Shown here piece by piece: positions 21,039 to 31,582 of a stretch of DNA of 64,000 bases. The stretch's first letter is position 1, and each line of letters starts with the position of its first letter. A program made the position numbers and the translations under genes. The notes beneath the pieces were generated by a model. That model searched no databases and was not told the origin of the DNA. It saw only the letters and a program-made list of their open reading frames with translations. Source of the stretch: Littorina saxatilis (lineage: Eukaryota; Mollusca; Gastropoda; Littorinimorpha; Littorinidae); contig NC_090245.1 in assembly GCF_037325665.1 (NCBI RefSeq), forward strand, positions 102,945,514 through 103,009,513, given 5' to 3'.

Positions 21039-21250
21039 GCTGATGGGGTCTATGTCGACCAAAAGAGTGGGATTCCCTGTAGGTGGAGTGCCTGTTGGTG
21101 GATTTCCTGTATTCTTAGAAATTCGAGTATGGGTTGCAAGTTTTATTGAAAAACTCCACCCTGTGGGACTCCCTGTATACAGGGAATCCCTCTACAGGAA
21201 CTTCACCTACATGGAATCCCACTCTTTTGGTCGACATAGACCCCATCAGC
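21039..21250. mobile_element. 212-bp foldback MITE with 9-bp target duplication
   Basis: Ends GCTGATGGGGTCTATG and CATAGACCCCATCAGC; the inverted repeat continues through TCGACCAAAAGAGTGGGATT for about 60 bp. Flanked by CCAACTTGC at 21030-21038 and 21251-21259. A 9-bp duplication with long inverted repeats suggests a Mutator-like (MULE) MITE. The arms contain several CCTGTA words (TTCCCTGTAGG, TTTCCTGTATT, CTCCCTGTATACAGGG). Confidence 0.85.
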
Positions 21251-21400
21251 CCAACTTGCAATTACTCCAAAGCCCTGGTTAACATGCATGTCCTCAAGCT
21301 TGTAGTTGTAAACATCTGGACAATCACTGGACAATCAGCTATGAAACTTGATTCTAATCTAGACTTGTGGTGCAGTCACACATAAAAGAAAGGACATATA

Positions 21401-22899
21401 CTGTTCAAAAAAAGAAACGCATAGTTGCTACTTGCCAAATTTGGTTTATTTTTCGAAAAAATTAACAGAAAATCCAATATTTAGATTATTTGTTTGAAAT
21501 TTGGTATGGACACAGTTGAATGCACACACAGTTCATTTGCATCTTCAAATCAATCAGTCAATCAATACGATTGGGTGCCGAGGCTGTCAAGTCAGTAGGG
21601 GGTGTGACTGCCTTGAGCAGCAACAACTGCCCGGCACCTTCTGGGCATGGACTGGATCAGATGCCGGATATCTTGCTGTGGGATGGTGTCCCACTCCTCC
21701 TGAAGTGCCTGCAATAGATCGCGGTGATTTGCCGGCGCTTCTTCTCGCCTGGGCACACGTCTGTCCAATTCATCCCAGAGGTGTTCTATCGGGTTCATGT
21801 CTGGCGACATGGATGGCCAGGGAAGCACCTGGACATGGTGGTCGGTGAGGAACTGGGTGGTGAGTCGTGCTGTGTGCGGGCGAGCGTTGTCCTGCTGGAA
21901 TATGGCATCCTGGTCAGCCAGAAGAGGAAGGGCGTGTGGGTGCAGAATTTCCTCCACGTATCGCTGGGCAGTTATGCGCCCTTGGACGTGCACCAGGGTG
22001 CTCCTTCCAGCGGTATTGATCGCCCCCCACACCATGACGCCTCCACCACCATGAACGGGTGCCTCATCCACACAGTTGGGCGCGTAACGTTCGTTTACTA
22101 TCCGGTAGACCCTCCTCCGACCATCATGTCGCTGGAGCAGGAAGTAGGACTCGTCGCTGAACCACACGTGTCTCCAGTGATTCCGGACGGTCCAGCGAAG
22201 GTGCTGGTTGCCCCACTGCACTCGGTGAGGACAGCTCCTCTGTGAGGTCTGCGAGCTCTCAAACCAGCTTCATGCAGGCGGTTCCGCACGGTCTGGTCCG
22301 ATAATCGGTGTGGCCCGGGGAGAGCCTGAACAGAAGATGAGGCCGACAGGAAACGATTCCGGAGGTGGCGGAGCCGTATGAAGCGGTCGTGAGCAGCAGT
22401 TGTCGCCCTTGGTCTTCCCGCTCGTGGCAAGTCAGCAACGGAGCCAGTGGCTTGAAACCTGACCCACAGTCTACTGATGGTGCTCTGGGACACGTGGAAG
22501 TGCCTGGCGATTGCACTTTGACTTTGGCCTGCTTGTAAACGACCCAATGCAATTTGGCGGTCTTCTCTGCTCAATCGGGCCATCTTTCGTCGCTGAATTG
22601 TCGTCTGATTTCTTTGTGGCGAACGATCCGCTTTTATGGGTTTTGGAAGACATGGTGAGAGCTCAATATTCCCAGAGTTTCACGAGATTACACTGAAGCA
22701 TGACGAGTGGTCATGCCAAATGAGCAATTTTGACATTGTAGCCACTGATAACGCATGCGTCACGTGCAGAGCTCACTTGTGGCAATGGACGAAAGGTCGA
22801 CGACCAGATAAACATTTTCTGCAGTTTGGTGGATATCCTTGTAGCCATATAACTAAATTAACCAAATATTACAAGCTATGCGTTTCTTTTTTTGAACAG
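21401..22899 (-). mobile_element. Tc1-like transposon, complete ends
   Basis: Terminal inverted repeats CTGTTCAAAAAAAGAAACGC and its complement GCGTTTCTTTTTTTGAACAG are identical over the outer 24 bases. TA is on both sides (21399-21400 and 22900-22901). Length 1499 bp, typical of Tc1. One transposase gene on the minus strand occupies most of it. Ends without a mismatch argue for recent insertion. It lies in intron 1 of the KCTD gene. Confidence 0.95.
21592..22583 (-). pseudogene. Tc1 family DD34E transposase, frameshifted
   Basis: The start at 22583 gives MARLSREDRQ, then a helix-turn-helix (QSQSAIARHFHVSQSTISRL), a GRPR motif and a second DNA-binding half (SDQTVRNRLHEAGLRARRP). The frame then jumps near 22221: the second reading frame carries catalytic Asp in VWFSDES, Asp in FQQDNARPH and Glu in NPIEHLW, with 34 residues between the last two (DD34E), and ends at 21592. 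Comparison with the usual Tc1 sequence (LTxRHRRARLxWA) suggests that about seven residues with a non-triplet length were lost at the junction. No other damage is evident. The encoded enzyme would cut and paste the element at TA sites. The copy is therefore non-autonomous now but young. Confidence 0.9.
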
Positions 22900-22930
<31 letters not shown>

Positions 22931-23180
22931 TTATTATTAAGACTGATTCTTGTGAAGCCGTAAAGAATTAAATGAAGCACTGTTATTTGATTTGCGATTG
23001 TATCTGTAAGGAAAATATGTCTACTGATGTCAACAACAGCAGCAAAAAAACACTCACACACACCCCTCCCCACACACCCCCAACAAAAACAAAGTTACAA
23101 CAACAACAATGAGGTCAACACACACAAACAACATCAAACAAAACGAAACATACACAAACAAACACAAAGGAAAAAGAAAT
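22900..23180. repeat. (TA)n and A/C-rich low complexity
   Basis: (TA)n at 22900-22930 directly abuts the Tc1 right end. 23027-23180 is A/C-rich with CAAACA and CACACA words. No coding potential. Confidence 0.8.
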
Positions 23181-23650
23181 GTGTTAGTAATGCGTGCCAC
23201 AAGACTTCAGGTTGACCTATTGAAGTAAAAACATGACTGACTGGGCGCATGGCCTAATTTTACTGACCGCTGTATGTAAACAAAGTCTTGACCATGACAG
23301 TGTCAGTGATAGACACGTTTCCAGCGGGAGGAAAAGGGGGAGCGGTCACTTAAATTCGCATCGATTTGGTTGCACAGACTACACTATTTTCGCACGCAGT
23401 AATATCCGAATAACTACTACATTCGAAACAAAGACAAAACAGGTGTCAGTTTTAAGAAAGCTTTCGTAAAACACACAAAATCTGCGATTTTTACAGTGCA
23501 TCAAGTCGGCTTGTTTGTAAACACTGGGACTGTTGTGGTTTTCCCACACTAGAGAGCAGTCAACCAACCTGTGCACCAGAGATAAGCTTACTGTAGCTTG
23601 CTACAGATCTCTGTGTGCACGTAGACGCTAAACGAGAGAAACATTTCTAC

Positions 23651-23695
23651 CTGTTGCTGAGATGCAGAATCATCAAGAGATACGCCAGCAGACAT
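23651..23695 (-). CDS. KCTD7-like protein, exon 1 (15 codons)
   Basis: Minus strand: GCAAAATG start with A at -3, then MSAGVSLDDSASQQQ, then the donor CAG|GTAGAA. Fifteen whole codons end in phase 0 after Gln. Exon 2 opens in phase 0 with FPDVIELNVGG. In human KCTD7 (recalled) the BTB domain is likewise preceded by a short acidic, Ser-rich leader ending LPQE before FPEV. The match of phase, strand, residue context and good start and donor signals supports it. The 4.25-kb intron to exon 2 holds the Tc1 element and the duplication at 19508. A hairpin-forming sequence lies 30-80 bases into the intron (23571-23620). The linkage is inferred, without transcript data. Confidence 0.6.
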
Positions 23696-24384
23696 TTTGC
23701 TAATGATCTCTTCTGAGTGTAATCGGTGAAGCAGCAAAACTGTCCAAAACAACTCGAGTTCCTTCGCTGCTATGTTGTGGGTTCGGTTGAAGAAGGCAAC
23801 TGGGTCAAGCTATTTTTAGCTGAACGGTTGTATCTATGGGTTTGTGTCCTACGCCAGCAGTTTATTGTGCAACTATTGTCCGTTTGCGATACGCCTGAGA
23901 CATGTTTTTGTCGAAATTATCTCGCAATCTACACATCTTTTGCAATGTGGATAAGAAGATTTTGTTTGGGCCGCTTTTGGTCAAAATCTTACAAACTAAC
24001 AGAACAAATATCTTTAACTCACACAACACGAGAACTGCTGGACTCGGACGCAGAAACAGCAAACGCCGAATGATCCCCAAACTGACTTAAATAAAAACTC
24101 ATCACAATGTTCATCGTAATTAACTAACTAGAACAGATACTTCCCGGTCTACATAATCCGGCAATAATGATCTGGTCAGAATGTACACTGATAACCATCA
24201 ATATTGGAGAGAAGAAGAAAACCCACCGACGGGCAAGTTTAGAATACGTACAGAACACAAAAACAACAAAACTACCAAAACAAGACAGAATAGCTATGAC
24301 ACGTTCATAATGCAACTAACACTGAAACAGATGTTTCTCAAATGAGTCAATACCCTGCATTGGATTGGATAGGATTTATGTGAC
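23696..24384. other. presumed upstream region of the KCTD gene
   Basis: No gene, repeat or convincing TATA/initiator pair could be picked out. Short ORFs on both strands have no domain. Confidence 0.35.
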
Positions 24385-24835
24385 AGGGCAGTGAGGTTAC
24401 CCTCATGGAAATTTGGGCTGCTTTCTCCCCGGGGAAAGCGAGCTGCCATACATACGGCGCTACCCATATATATATATTTTTTTTCCTGCATGCGTGTATT
24501 CATGTTTCCTGAGACTTAATGCCGTGTGAGATGGAATTTTTTTACTTTATTCCAAGTCCCACGGGTATTTGATGGACATTTTTATCTATGCCTTTACAAT
24601 TTTGCCAGGAAAGACCCTTTTGTCAATCGTGGGATCTTTAACGTGCACACCCCAATGTAGTGTACACGAAGGGACCTCGGTTTTTCGTCTCATCCGAAAG
24701 ACTAGCACTTGAACCCACCACCTAGGTTAGGAAAGGGGGGAGAAAATTGCGGCCTGACCCAGGCCTGAACTGACACGCAACCTCTCGCTTCCGCGGAGCG
24801 CAAGTGCGTTACCACTCGGCCACCCAGTAGTAGTT
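24385..24835 (-). mobile_element. chimeric SINE remains
   Basis: 24385-24507 repeats the 3' end of the minus-strand SINE at 16349 (GTGAGGTTACCCTCATGG, GGGGAAAGCGAGCTGCCATA). From 24508 the sequence changes to another tRNA-headed element on the minus strand. Its head is GGGTGGCCGAGTGGTAACGC (tRNA-Ser/Leu-type A box) near 24835, with GTTAACGTGCACACC-like body words. The junction within CTGAGACTTAATGCC joins the two families. Confidence 0.55.
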
Positions 24836-24854
24836 ATCCTTTCAGGCGGGACAC

Positions 24855-25095
24855 ACTTGGGTCTCTATTCTGCATTATTGTATAGTATGGACCCTAACTC
24901 ATTTTGACGCAATTGTTTCTATTCTGCATTAGTTGACATCTACTGATGTGTTTTTTTCTGGGACACTGACAGTTTTTATTTCGCATTAGTAGACGAACAT
25001 ATTGTTTTTCTTGGACATGCCGACCGGGATGTTGCTATCAGTCTTCCTTAGCTGAAACAGTTCCTTGTTTTTCTTGGACACAGATGTTTCTATTC
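24855..25095 (+). repeat. diverged tandem repeat
   Basis: Three or four units with TTTCTATTCTGCATTA and TTTTTCTTGGACA words spaced 50-75 bp apart. Confidence 0.5.
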
Positions 25096-25129
25096 AACTT
25101 TTGGAGAAATAAGTCGTTCATTCACACAC

Positions 25130-25400
25130 TGATTCATACACTGACTCACACACACACACCGTCACAAGCCGCACACACACACACACACACACACACAGCG
25201 GGCTCGCACACGCACTGCAGTGCACGTAGTACACACACTAACTCACGACACTGCCAGTGCACACAGTGACACACACACTCACACTGTGACACACAAACAC
25301 ACACACTTGTACACACCGTCAAACACACACCGTCACACAAACACACACACGCACCGGCACACACACATCACTGAAACACATACACACACACACCGTGACA
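25130..25400. repeat. (CA)n microsatellite
   Basis: Long imperfect CA repeat with CACTGAC and CCGTCACA variants. All long frames across it are artefacts. Confidence 0.9.
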
Positions 25401-25401
25401 G

Positions 25402-25721
25402 CACAAGGCACCGACACTTTTGCAGATGGTTACCAAAACTACTACATATATATCGATGTGTTAATTGGGTCTCCGGTTACAGACATTGTCGTCACACCAC
25501 CTGCGGCATTGACACACCGACTTCAAGTCTGGCACTCAAGTGTAACGTTGTTAGACTTTGATAGGAACAAAAGATCTCATTGGCCGTGTTTTAGAAACTC
25601 TGTGGAATCGATCCTGATGGCAATCTTCAGTGACAAAGCTCCTACTGTGCTGGTCCTTTTTGCACACTCCAGCAAACCCAGCAGTGTTCCCCATAATTAT
25701 TATCAGCTGTTGGTCTACTGA
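25402..25721 (+). CDS. candidate exon, possibly IgGFc-binding-like
   Basis: After CCGTGACAG the frame reads GTDTFADGYQNYYIYIDVLI, GSPVTDIVVTPPAAL, then HRLQVWHSSVTLLDFD. The GTDFxxxYxxN opening followed by short beta-strand-like blocks resembles the N-terminal repeat of IgGFc-binding-protein-like secreted proteins of molluscs, but only loosely. The exon end is not clear: no clean donor follows the convincing part, and the frame runs to TGA at 25721. The upstream (CA)n makes the acceptor doubtful. It may be a relic exon. Confidence 0.25.
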
Positions 25722-26365
25722 TAGAAATCGCAGGCTTGAAAGAGGACGGACGAGCAAGAAGGAATAGGTGCACGGCAATTTGGAGAACGGGGCCAACTGA
25801 GAATAGAAGAAAGAAAAGAAAAACGTCGATTACCCCGCCCCCCCTCTACACACACCTCAACCCCACCACCCCCTCCATCCACCCTCTCACTCCGTCAAGT
25901 GTTGCAGCCTACAAACGGCTCCATAGACTGATCTTGTAATGTCAATGTGTGCCCACGAAAAAGGCTTTCAGGTGCTTAGAAACGTGCTTTCGTGGACAAA
26001 TAATTGCCCAGCATTGAGAGGCACTCCATGTACAGATCGATGTAAAAACAGTGACCCTTTGTAGATTTTGAGTCGTGGCGGGGGACCTTACATGCCTCGA
26101 CCGTTAAAAAGAAAACTAGTTAAAGCCGGCTCACTCTTTAATCCTGTAAACAATATTCGGCTCACCGTCTCAGTTCCGGCCATGCAGGCTTTTACATGGA
26201 ATAAGACCATCCCTCCACTTTATCACACACCAAAAATCAACAGCCTCCATGGGTGCTGTCTGTACATGGTGGGGCAATTTTGATAGAATTAATTTCGTAC
26301 GAGCCACTGGAGGGCATTTTTAGAAATTAATTCATGAAACAATTCCAACTTAGTACAGCAAGCAG

Positions 26366-26672
26366 TTTGTTTGTTTGTTTGCTTAACGCCCAGCCGACCA
26401 CGAAGGGCCATATCAGGGCGGTGCTGCTTTGACATTTAACGTGCGCCACAGACAAGACAAGTCACAGCACAGGCTTCATGTCTCACCCAGTCACATAGTT
26501 ATTCTGACGCCGGACCAACCAGTCCTAGCATTAACCCCATAATGCCGGACGCCAGGCGGAGCAGCCACTAGATTGCCAATTTTAAAGTCTTAGGTATGAC
26601 CCGGCCGGGGTTCGAACCCACGACCTCCCGATCACGGGGCGGACGCCTTACCACTAGGCCAACCGTGCCGGT
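26366..26672 (-). mobile_element. CCGGCACGG SINE, copy 2
   Basis: Minus-strand copy of the 18786-19090 SINE, with head at 26672 and (GTTT)n tail at 26366. Target duplication CAGCAAGCAG at 26356-26365 and 26673-26682. Confidence 0.95.
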
Positions 26673-26779
26673 CAGCAAGCAGTCAGGGTGTTGATTGGTT
26701 TTTTTTTGTTTTTTTTTTTAAATTGCCAAGCACATCATTGTGGGGCTTTTAATAAAAAAAATCAAGCATCCGTCTATAA

Positions 26780-27320
26780 CGTATCAACATTCATCCTTCA
26801 ACATTTACACAATGCTGAAATATCTCAACGCTATATCCTAACATCACATTTATATCAATAGACCTACCATATCTGTACTTACTGATACACATTTTTGAAA
26901 TGAGCAAAATATGATTAATAATTTTGTTTGTGGGGGTTTGCACTTCTGGAGAATAACCAAACAATACATCTTTTTCTGTTAATATAATATTTTCTCCCGT
27001 ATTAACAAATATACATCTTCTAACACTTTCCCAAAACAATTTCATTTTGCTACATTTCCAAAAGAAGTGTTCAATATAATCCATTTCATTACAAAGACTA
27101 CATAAACTATTTTCTTTTAACTTCATTTTATGCAATAAAATATTTGTTGGATAAATATTATGTAAAATTTTCCATTGGAGTAACTTTAATCTTTCTTCGC
27201 TTCTACATGCACTTGCCAGGACCCAATACTTTTCGTCAATGCAAATGTTATATTTGTGGGACCCAAATTTTACAGAGCAGGGTTTTGATTGTTGGTACGT
27301 GTCCAAGGGGAGGGATGGTC
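26780..27320 (-). mobile_element. LINE 3' fragment (reverse transcriptase C-terminus)
   Basis: The minus-strand frame is open for about 179 codons: KFGSHKYNICIDEKYWVL, RLKLLQWKILHNIYPTN, then a CCHC-type finger (SLCSLCNEMDYIEHFFWKC) and KMKLFWESV. This is the typical C-terminal region after the reverse transcriptase of L1/Tx1-like non-LTR elements, where the Cys/His motif helps bind RNA or target DNA. The rest of the element is absent, as with normal 5' truncation. The same family is at 9230-10030. Confidence 0.75.
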
Positions 27321-27342
27321 TAGATCTCATCCCATGTCAAAG

Positions 27343-27500
27343 CCTGGCCACATCTGAGACGGGTACGGTGAGCCGAAGGTTTTACACGGGAAGGAGTGTG
27401 ACTTTAACAGTCCCGTCACCCCAACACTGTCCTCGTCTGCTGATCAGAGGGAGCAGTGTACCATGGAGACAGCACATTGATCTACTGGGAGTCTATGAGG
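27343..27500 (+). CDS. candidate exon, unknown protein
   Basis: The acceptor-like CATGTCAAAG is followed by a frame reading SETGTVSRRFYTGRSVTLTV, PSPQHCPRLLIRGSS, WRQHIDLLGVYE, ending at the strong donor GAGG|GTAAGT in phase 1. The composition is protein-like and the donor is good. No domain recognised. It directly follows the LINE fragment. It could belong with the candidate exon at 25402, but nothing proves this. Confidence 0.3.
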
Positions 27501-27879
27501 GTAAGTCTCAAATGAAGTACATGTACTGAACTCCATTTGATTTTATGATTTTCCCAACGGTGTTGGGTTTTGAGGGAAGGGAGAGAGAGTGTGTCTGTCT
27601 GTCTGTGTGTGTCTGTATGTGTGTGTGTGTGTGTGGTATTTTACAGCGTGAATGAATAGTTGCAAAGTGTCATAAATTGTACTATTTCAGCAACTGAGGC
27701 TGTTTGGATTCTGTCTTTTACTTTGGTTTGGTTCCATCGTTTGGGGATATTTGTAAACCGCTCAGTGTCTAATAAGTCGATTTATTTCACTGTGAAATGT
27801 ATTTATTGCTCTGAAATAAATCCAAGTGGACATAGAAGAAGAAGTAGTGTTCATTTGAGTTGCTTATGCAAATTATGTG

Positions 27880-28015
27880 TGTTGTCTTGCTTTATCACGG
27901 TGGAGACACGTTACGCCCAATATACGTACCCAGACGGTTGTTACGCCCGATTTTGTACCCAGGACATCGACGTGGCGTGTGGGTATGCTCACTTAAATTA
28001 GATTATCTCAGGCAT
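27880..28015 (+). pseudogene. decayed copy of the exon at 32444-32665
   Basis: CACGGTGGAGACACGTTA, GCCCAATATACGTACCC, AGACGGTTGTTACGCCC matches the reverse complement of 32510-32575 at about nine bases in ten, then fades. The frame differs from the one open in the sister copy and stops soon after, so it appears to be a broken duplicate. Confidence 0.5.
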
Positions 28016-28312
28016 TTCGTCAAAGTTGACATCAAACTATATACGCATGAACTACTAAATGTCTCAGCCACTTCGTAGTATAATTTTAACTGAGATAGAT
28101 CTTGTTTTGTAGGCGAGAAATTCAAAAATACCGCGTCCTTCACTCGTGTATTTAGTGCAAGACCTGTTCAACGGAAAACATGAAACGTAGTCTACTTACA
28201 GACTAAAATTATGCACGGAAACAAAAAAGAACTCAGACATATCTATCAGAGTTAATTTCATGTTTCTAATTAAAAGGAAAGGGGGGTAAAATGAAGAATA
28301 TTTGTGTGTCGT

Positions 28313-28519
28313 GTTACGGTCCCCACAATCAGCTTGTTACGGTCCCCACAATCAGCTTGTTACGGTCCCCACAATCAGCTTGTTACGGTCCCCACAATCA
28401 GCTTGTTACGGTCCCCACAATCAGCTTGTTACGGTCCCCACAATCAGCTTGTTACGGTCCCCACAATCAGCTTGTTACGGTCCCCACAATCAGCTTGTTA
28501 CGGTCCCCACAATCAGCTT
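28313..28519 (+). repeat. 23-bp satellite, nine identical copies
   Basis: GTTACGGTCCCCACAATCAG plus CTT repeated nine times with no change; only the last copy ends CTTA. As 23 is not a multiple of three, each forward frame reads a 23-residue cycle (LVTVPTIS, LLRSPQSA, CYGPHNQ), and all three frames are open through the array. Confidence 0.98.
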
Positions 28520-28744
28520 ATTACCCGCAAAAATAGTGTTCGTTGTTCTTACGCGCCCCGGTCATATAGCTTTTAACGCTGACATCTTCAGTCATATATA
28601 TATATATCCGTGAAGAAATGACAGGCAGTCACACTCAGTTGTACCAAGGACTGTCTCTCTATCTCTCTGTCTATTTTTCATCGGTTCGGAGTTGTGGCTT
28701 TCAGCAGGGCGCGGGGGAATGGAGATCTCGGGTGTAATCGCTGA

Positions 28745-29290
28745 CTGGCGTTATCGACATCAGCGCAACAGAAGAGGTTGAAACTGAACCAGCACCAGTA
28801 TTATCATCCACACCGAAGGCAAAGAGGCCTGTTCAGAAGTTCCAGTGTTCTGATTGTGGCAAATGGCAGTTACAGTCAGAAACGCAATCTTTTTGTCCAT
28901 GAGAAAACAATTCACAGGAAAGAGCCTGAGTGGAAACATTTTTGTGGTCTGTGCTCAAAAACATTTAAAAGGCCACGCGATTTGTATACTAAACCTTCCA
29001 ACAGTGTGCATACCAAGCTCTAGCCACACAAGTGCAACGCACGTGGAAAAGCATGCGCCAGTATAGCAGGTCATTGGAATCGTCGCAGCATGTATGTCAC
29101 ATAGATTAGAAACCATGGTAACGCACAAGTGTCCCTGGCCTTCTTGTGGAAAGACATTTGCAAAATGAAAGTACATGCTTGATCATGAAAAAAGTCACAC
29201 GGGGGAAACTAGCTACAGCTGTGAGAGGTGTTTGATGAGTTTTAAGTTTCGCAAGCAAATTGGTCGCCTTCTGAGAAAATGTTTTGAGTA
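28745..29290 (+). pseudogene. decayed C2H2 zinc-finger gene
   Basis: One frame gives STPKAKRPVQKFQCSDCGK (first finger start). Another gives HFCGLCSKTFKRPRDLYTK with VHTK; a third gives HKCPWPSCGKTFAK, then DHEKSHTGETSYSCERC. These are C2H2 fingers with a TGExxYxC-type linker, spread over all three frames with several stops. The active gene would be a DNA-binding transcription regulator, but this copy is dead. No introns are visible across about 540 bp, compatible with a retrocopy or an old single-exon gene. Confidence 0.75.
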
Positions 29291-29644
29291 GATGTTTACG
29301 TTTACTTTTAGATGTTTACGTTTACTTTTTGTGGGCCACTGCACTTCCATTTTCGAACTTTTTGTTTTTTAATAGGAGCCTTACGAGTCGAGCGTTTATT
29401 TTTTTTCATTCTGTAGAAAAGACTGTTTCTACACTTCAAATGTGCAACTAAGCTGCTGATCGATTCAGCTGATTTTCGTTTTCAACTGGAGCCTTACGAG
29501 CGTTTTGTGTGTATTATTTTGTTTTGTTTTGTAGAAATGTCTGTTTCTATTCTTCCAATGTGCAACTAGGCTACTGATTGAGCAATGATTTTATTGGCAA
29601 TGTAGAACAATTTCTTTTGATTTGACCAAAATCTCCTTTAATTT

Positions 29645-29680
29645 GTACCCCCCTTCACACACACACACACACACACACTG

Positions 29681-29778
<98 letters not shown>

Positions 29779-29891
29779 CCACATACTGTAAGTTCGTTGT
29801 CACTATGGGCATTAACAGCGTGGTTAATAACATCTTCAAAGACCAAGATCTCCTTTAATTTGTACACCCCCCCTTCACACACAGACACACA

Positions 29892-29938
<47 letters not shown>

Positions 29939-30190
29939 ACACACCTACTTCTTCACTTGAAATTGCTGGAATATTTATTTTGTTTGCATCATCAAACACG
30001 ATTTAAATTTTGTGTGTGTGGTTTCTTACACAATAAAAGTTTTAACATGCTTTTGAAGAATTGATGGGACCCCTTTAAAATCTGTCCGTACGTATGATCT
30101 TTTCCCAGTCTGTGAATTTAGTGTGAGAACCCGTATTGTAAGTTCGTTGTCACTATGGGCATTACTGAACAGCGTGGTTAATAACATCTG
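29645..30190. repeat. (AC)n blocks with a duplicated unit
   Basis: (AC)n at about 29657-29775 and 29878-29944. The word CTCCTTTAATTTGTAC precedes both. GTAAGTTCGTTGTCACTATG through GTGGTTAATAACATCT occurs at 29788 and 30138. So a composite unit was duplicated together with the microsatellite. Confidence 0.75.
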
Positions 30191-30244
30191 CAAAGAGCTC
30201 ATGATCAGAGTGATCGTAGTAGCATCTGAAATCTATGTGTTTAA

Positions 30245-30974
30245 AGGCAGAGTAAGCCTCCCGTAAACCATCACAGATACGGTCAGGCTTTTACACACAG
30301 TACAAACACCCTTTCATTTAAACACTCACCAATTGAGAACATCCTAGGTGCCCTCCGTAAAGAGCGAACAATTTTCAAAGAATTTATTTTTGCGTGGTTT
30401 ATCTTACCCCTGAGCCATCGTGAACCCGTGTGATCCAGTTTTCCCTTTTCACAATGCAGTCGTCATAGTTAGTCATTTGAATGCGACTCGACGTGAGCTT
30501 ATCTACAATAGCACGTTTTTTATGCACGAAACAACGGCTGTGGTTCACAAGAACTCTAGCGATGGCTTTTGACTGTTGAGAGGAACGGCGATTTGCACTG
30601 ATAAACCGGCCGTCGTCTGCTACGACCCTTGCGTGACCCTGCTTCCGGGCTTTTCTTTTTTTAAACTTTCACAACTTCGAATTGTTCTGATCTTGTCTTG
30701 ATGAAAAACGAATTCTTTTATGATTAAAGAATGTTTGTGTAACAAGCTGTCAATTTATTATTTAGATTTTAAAAGTTAGGTCTAGCGCAAAAACGAGGCG
30801 CCGTTGTTGTTAACGGAACAAGTCTACGAAAATAAATTCTTGGAAAATGTCTCACGCTCGACAGAAAGCAGCCAGGATGTTCCCGTTCGGTGAGCGTTCA
30901 AATGGAAGTATGCTTGTACTGTATTTAGACGCTCGGGGAGCTCTGTGATGGTTTACGGGAGGCTTACTGTGCCT
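30245..30974. mobile_element. TTAA-flanked inverted-repeat element
   Basis: Ends AGGCAGAGTAAGCCTCCCG and CGGGAGGCTTACTGTGCCT, continuing through TAAACCATCACAGA (about 33 bp). Flanked by TTAA at 30241-30244 and 30975-30978, as for piggyBac-type insertion. 730 bp, no transposase frame. Confidence 0.8.
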
Positions 30975-31010
30975 TTAACTAATAACAAGAAATTCCTCCG
31001 AGGTAGGAAA

Positions 31011-31317
31011 AACACCCCCGTCCTTACCATTCTCACTGCCACCAACTGAGAAGGTTATTTCCCTTTGACCATTAATATGTCCCTCTATAAGTCCTTGTAG
31101 AATCTTAATCCACCAATAACTCCCTAACCGTGTGTTTGACTGGTCCCAATTTTTGTAAGGACTGTCTCAGGAATGTATAGAACCTGTTCACCAAGTTTGG
31201 TGACGATCGGTCCGTTCATTCTTGAGATCTATATGCGAACACAAACACACAAACACACAAACAAACAAACAAACACATCGACCGAATCCTATACACACCC
31301 CTATACCGGGGGTGTAA
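31011..31317 (+). mobile_element. AACAAGAAATTCC repeat
   Basis: Starts AACAAGAAATTCCTCCGAGG and ends CCTATACCGGGGGTGTAA. Contains CACCAAGTTTGGTGACGATC directly before GGTCCG and a (CAAA/CACA)n tract. I recall it as a widespread molluscan non-coding repeat. Its AACAAG terminus is shared with three other families here. Confidence 0.6.
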
Positions 31318-31582
31318 ATACATGAACATGGAGGTTAAAGAAAAGTTTCAATGCCTGGGGCACGTAACAGGGGAAGACTGGGGCCCGTAACTGTCAGGAA
31401 ATGGAAAAGTCTGGGGTGCGTAACACTGAGCACACGGGTACCTTTTATTGTGTTCTCGTACTTCTTCACGATACATCTAGTCATTATGCCCTTTTCCCCT
31501 AAAGTTGAAGAGAGTCTAAAAAAATCAGTTTTGTGGATAGCATACCAATGGACTGCGTATCTTTAGTGTTTTTACCATTTTT

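Noticed and set aside
21520-22245. Plus-strand ORFs over the Tc1 element
   Set aside because: Antisense shadows of the GC-rich transposase gene.
28291-28613. Three overlapping ORFs of 81-103 codons
   Set aside because: They are the three frames of the 23-bp satellite and are not treated as genes; only the tandem repeat is annotated.
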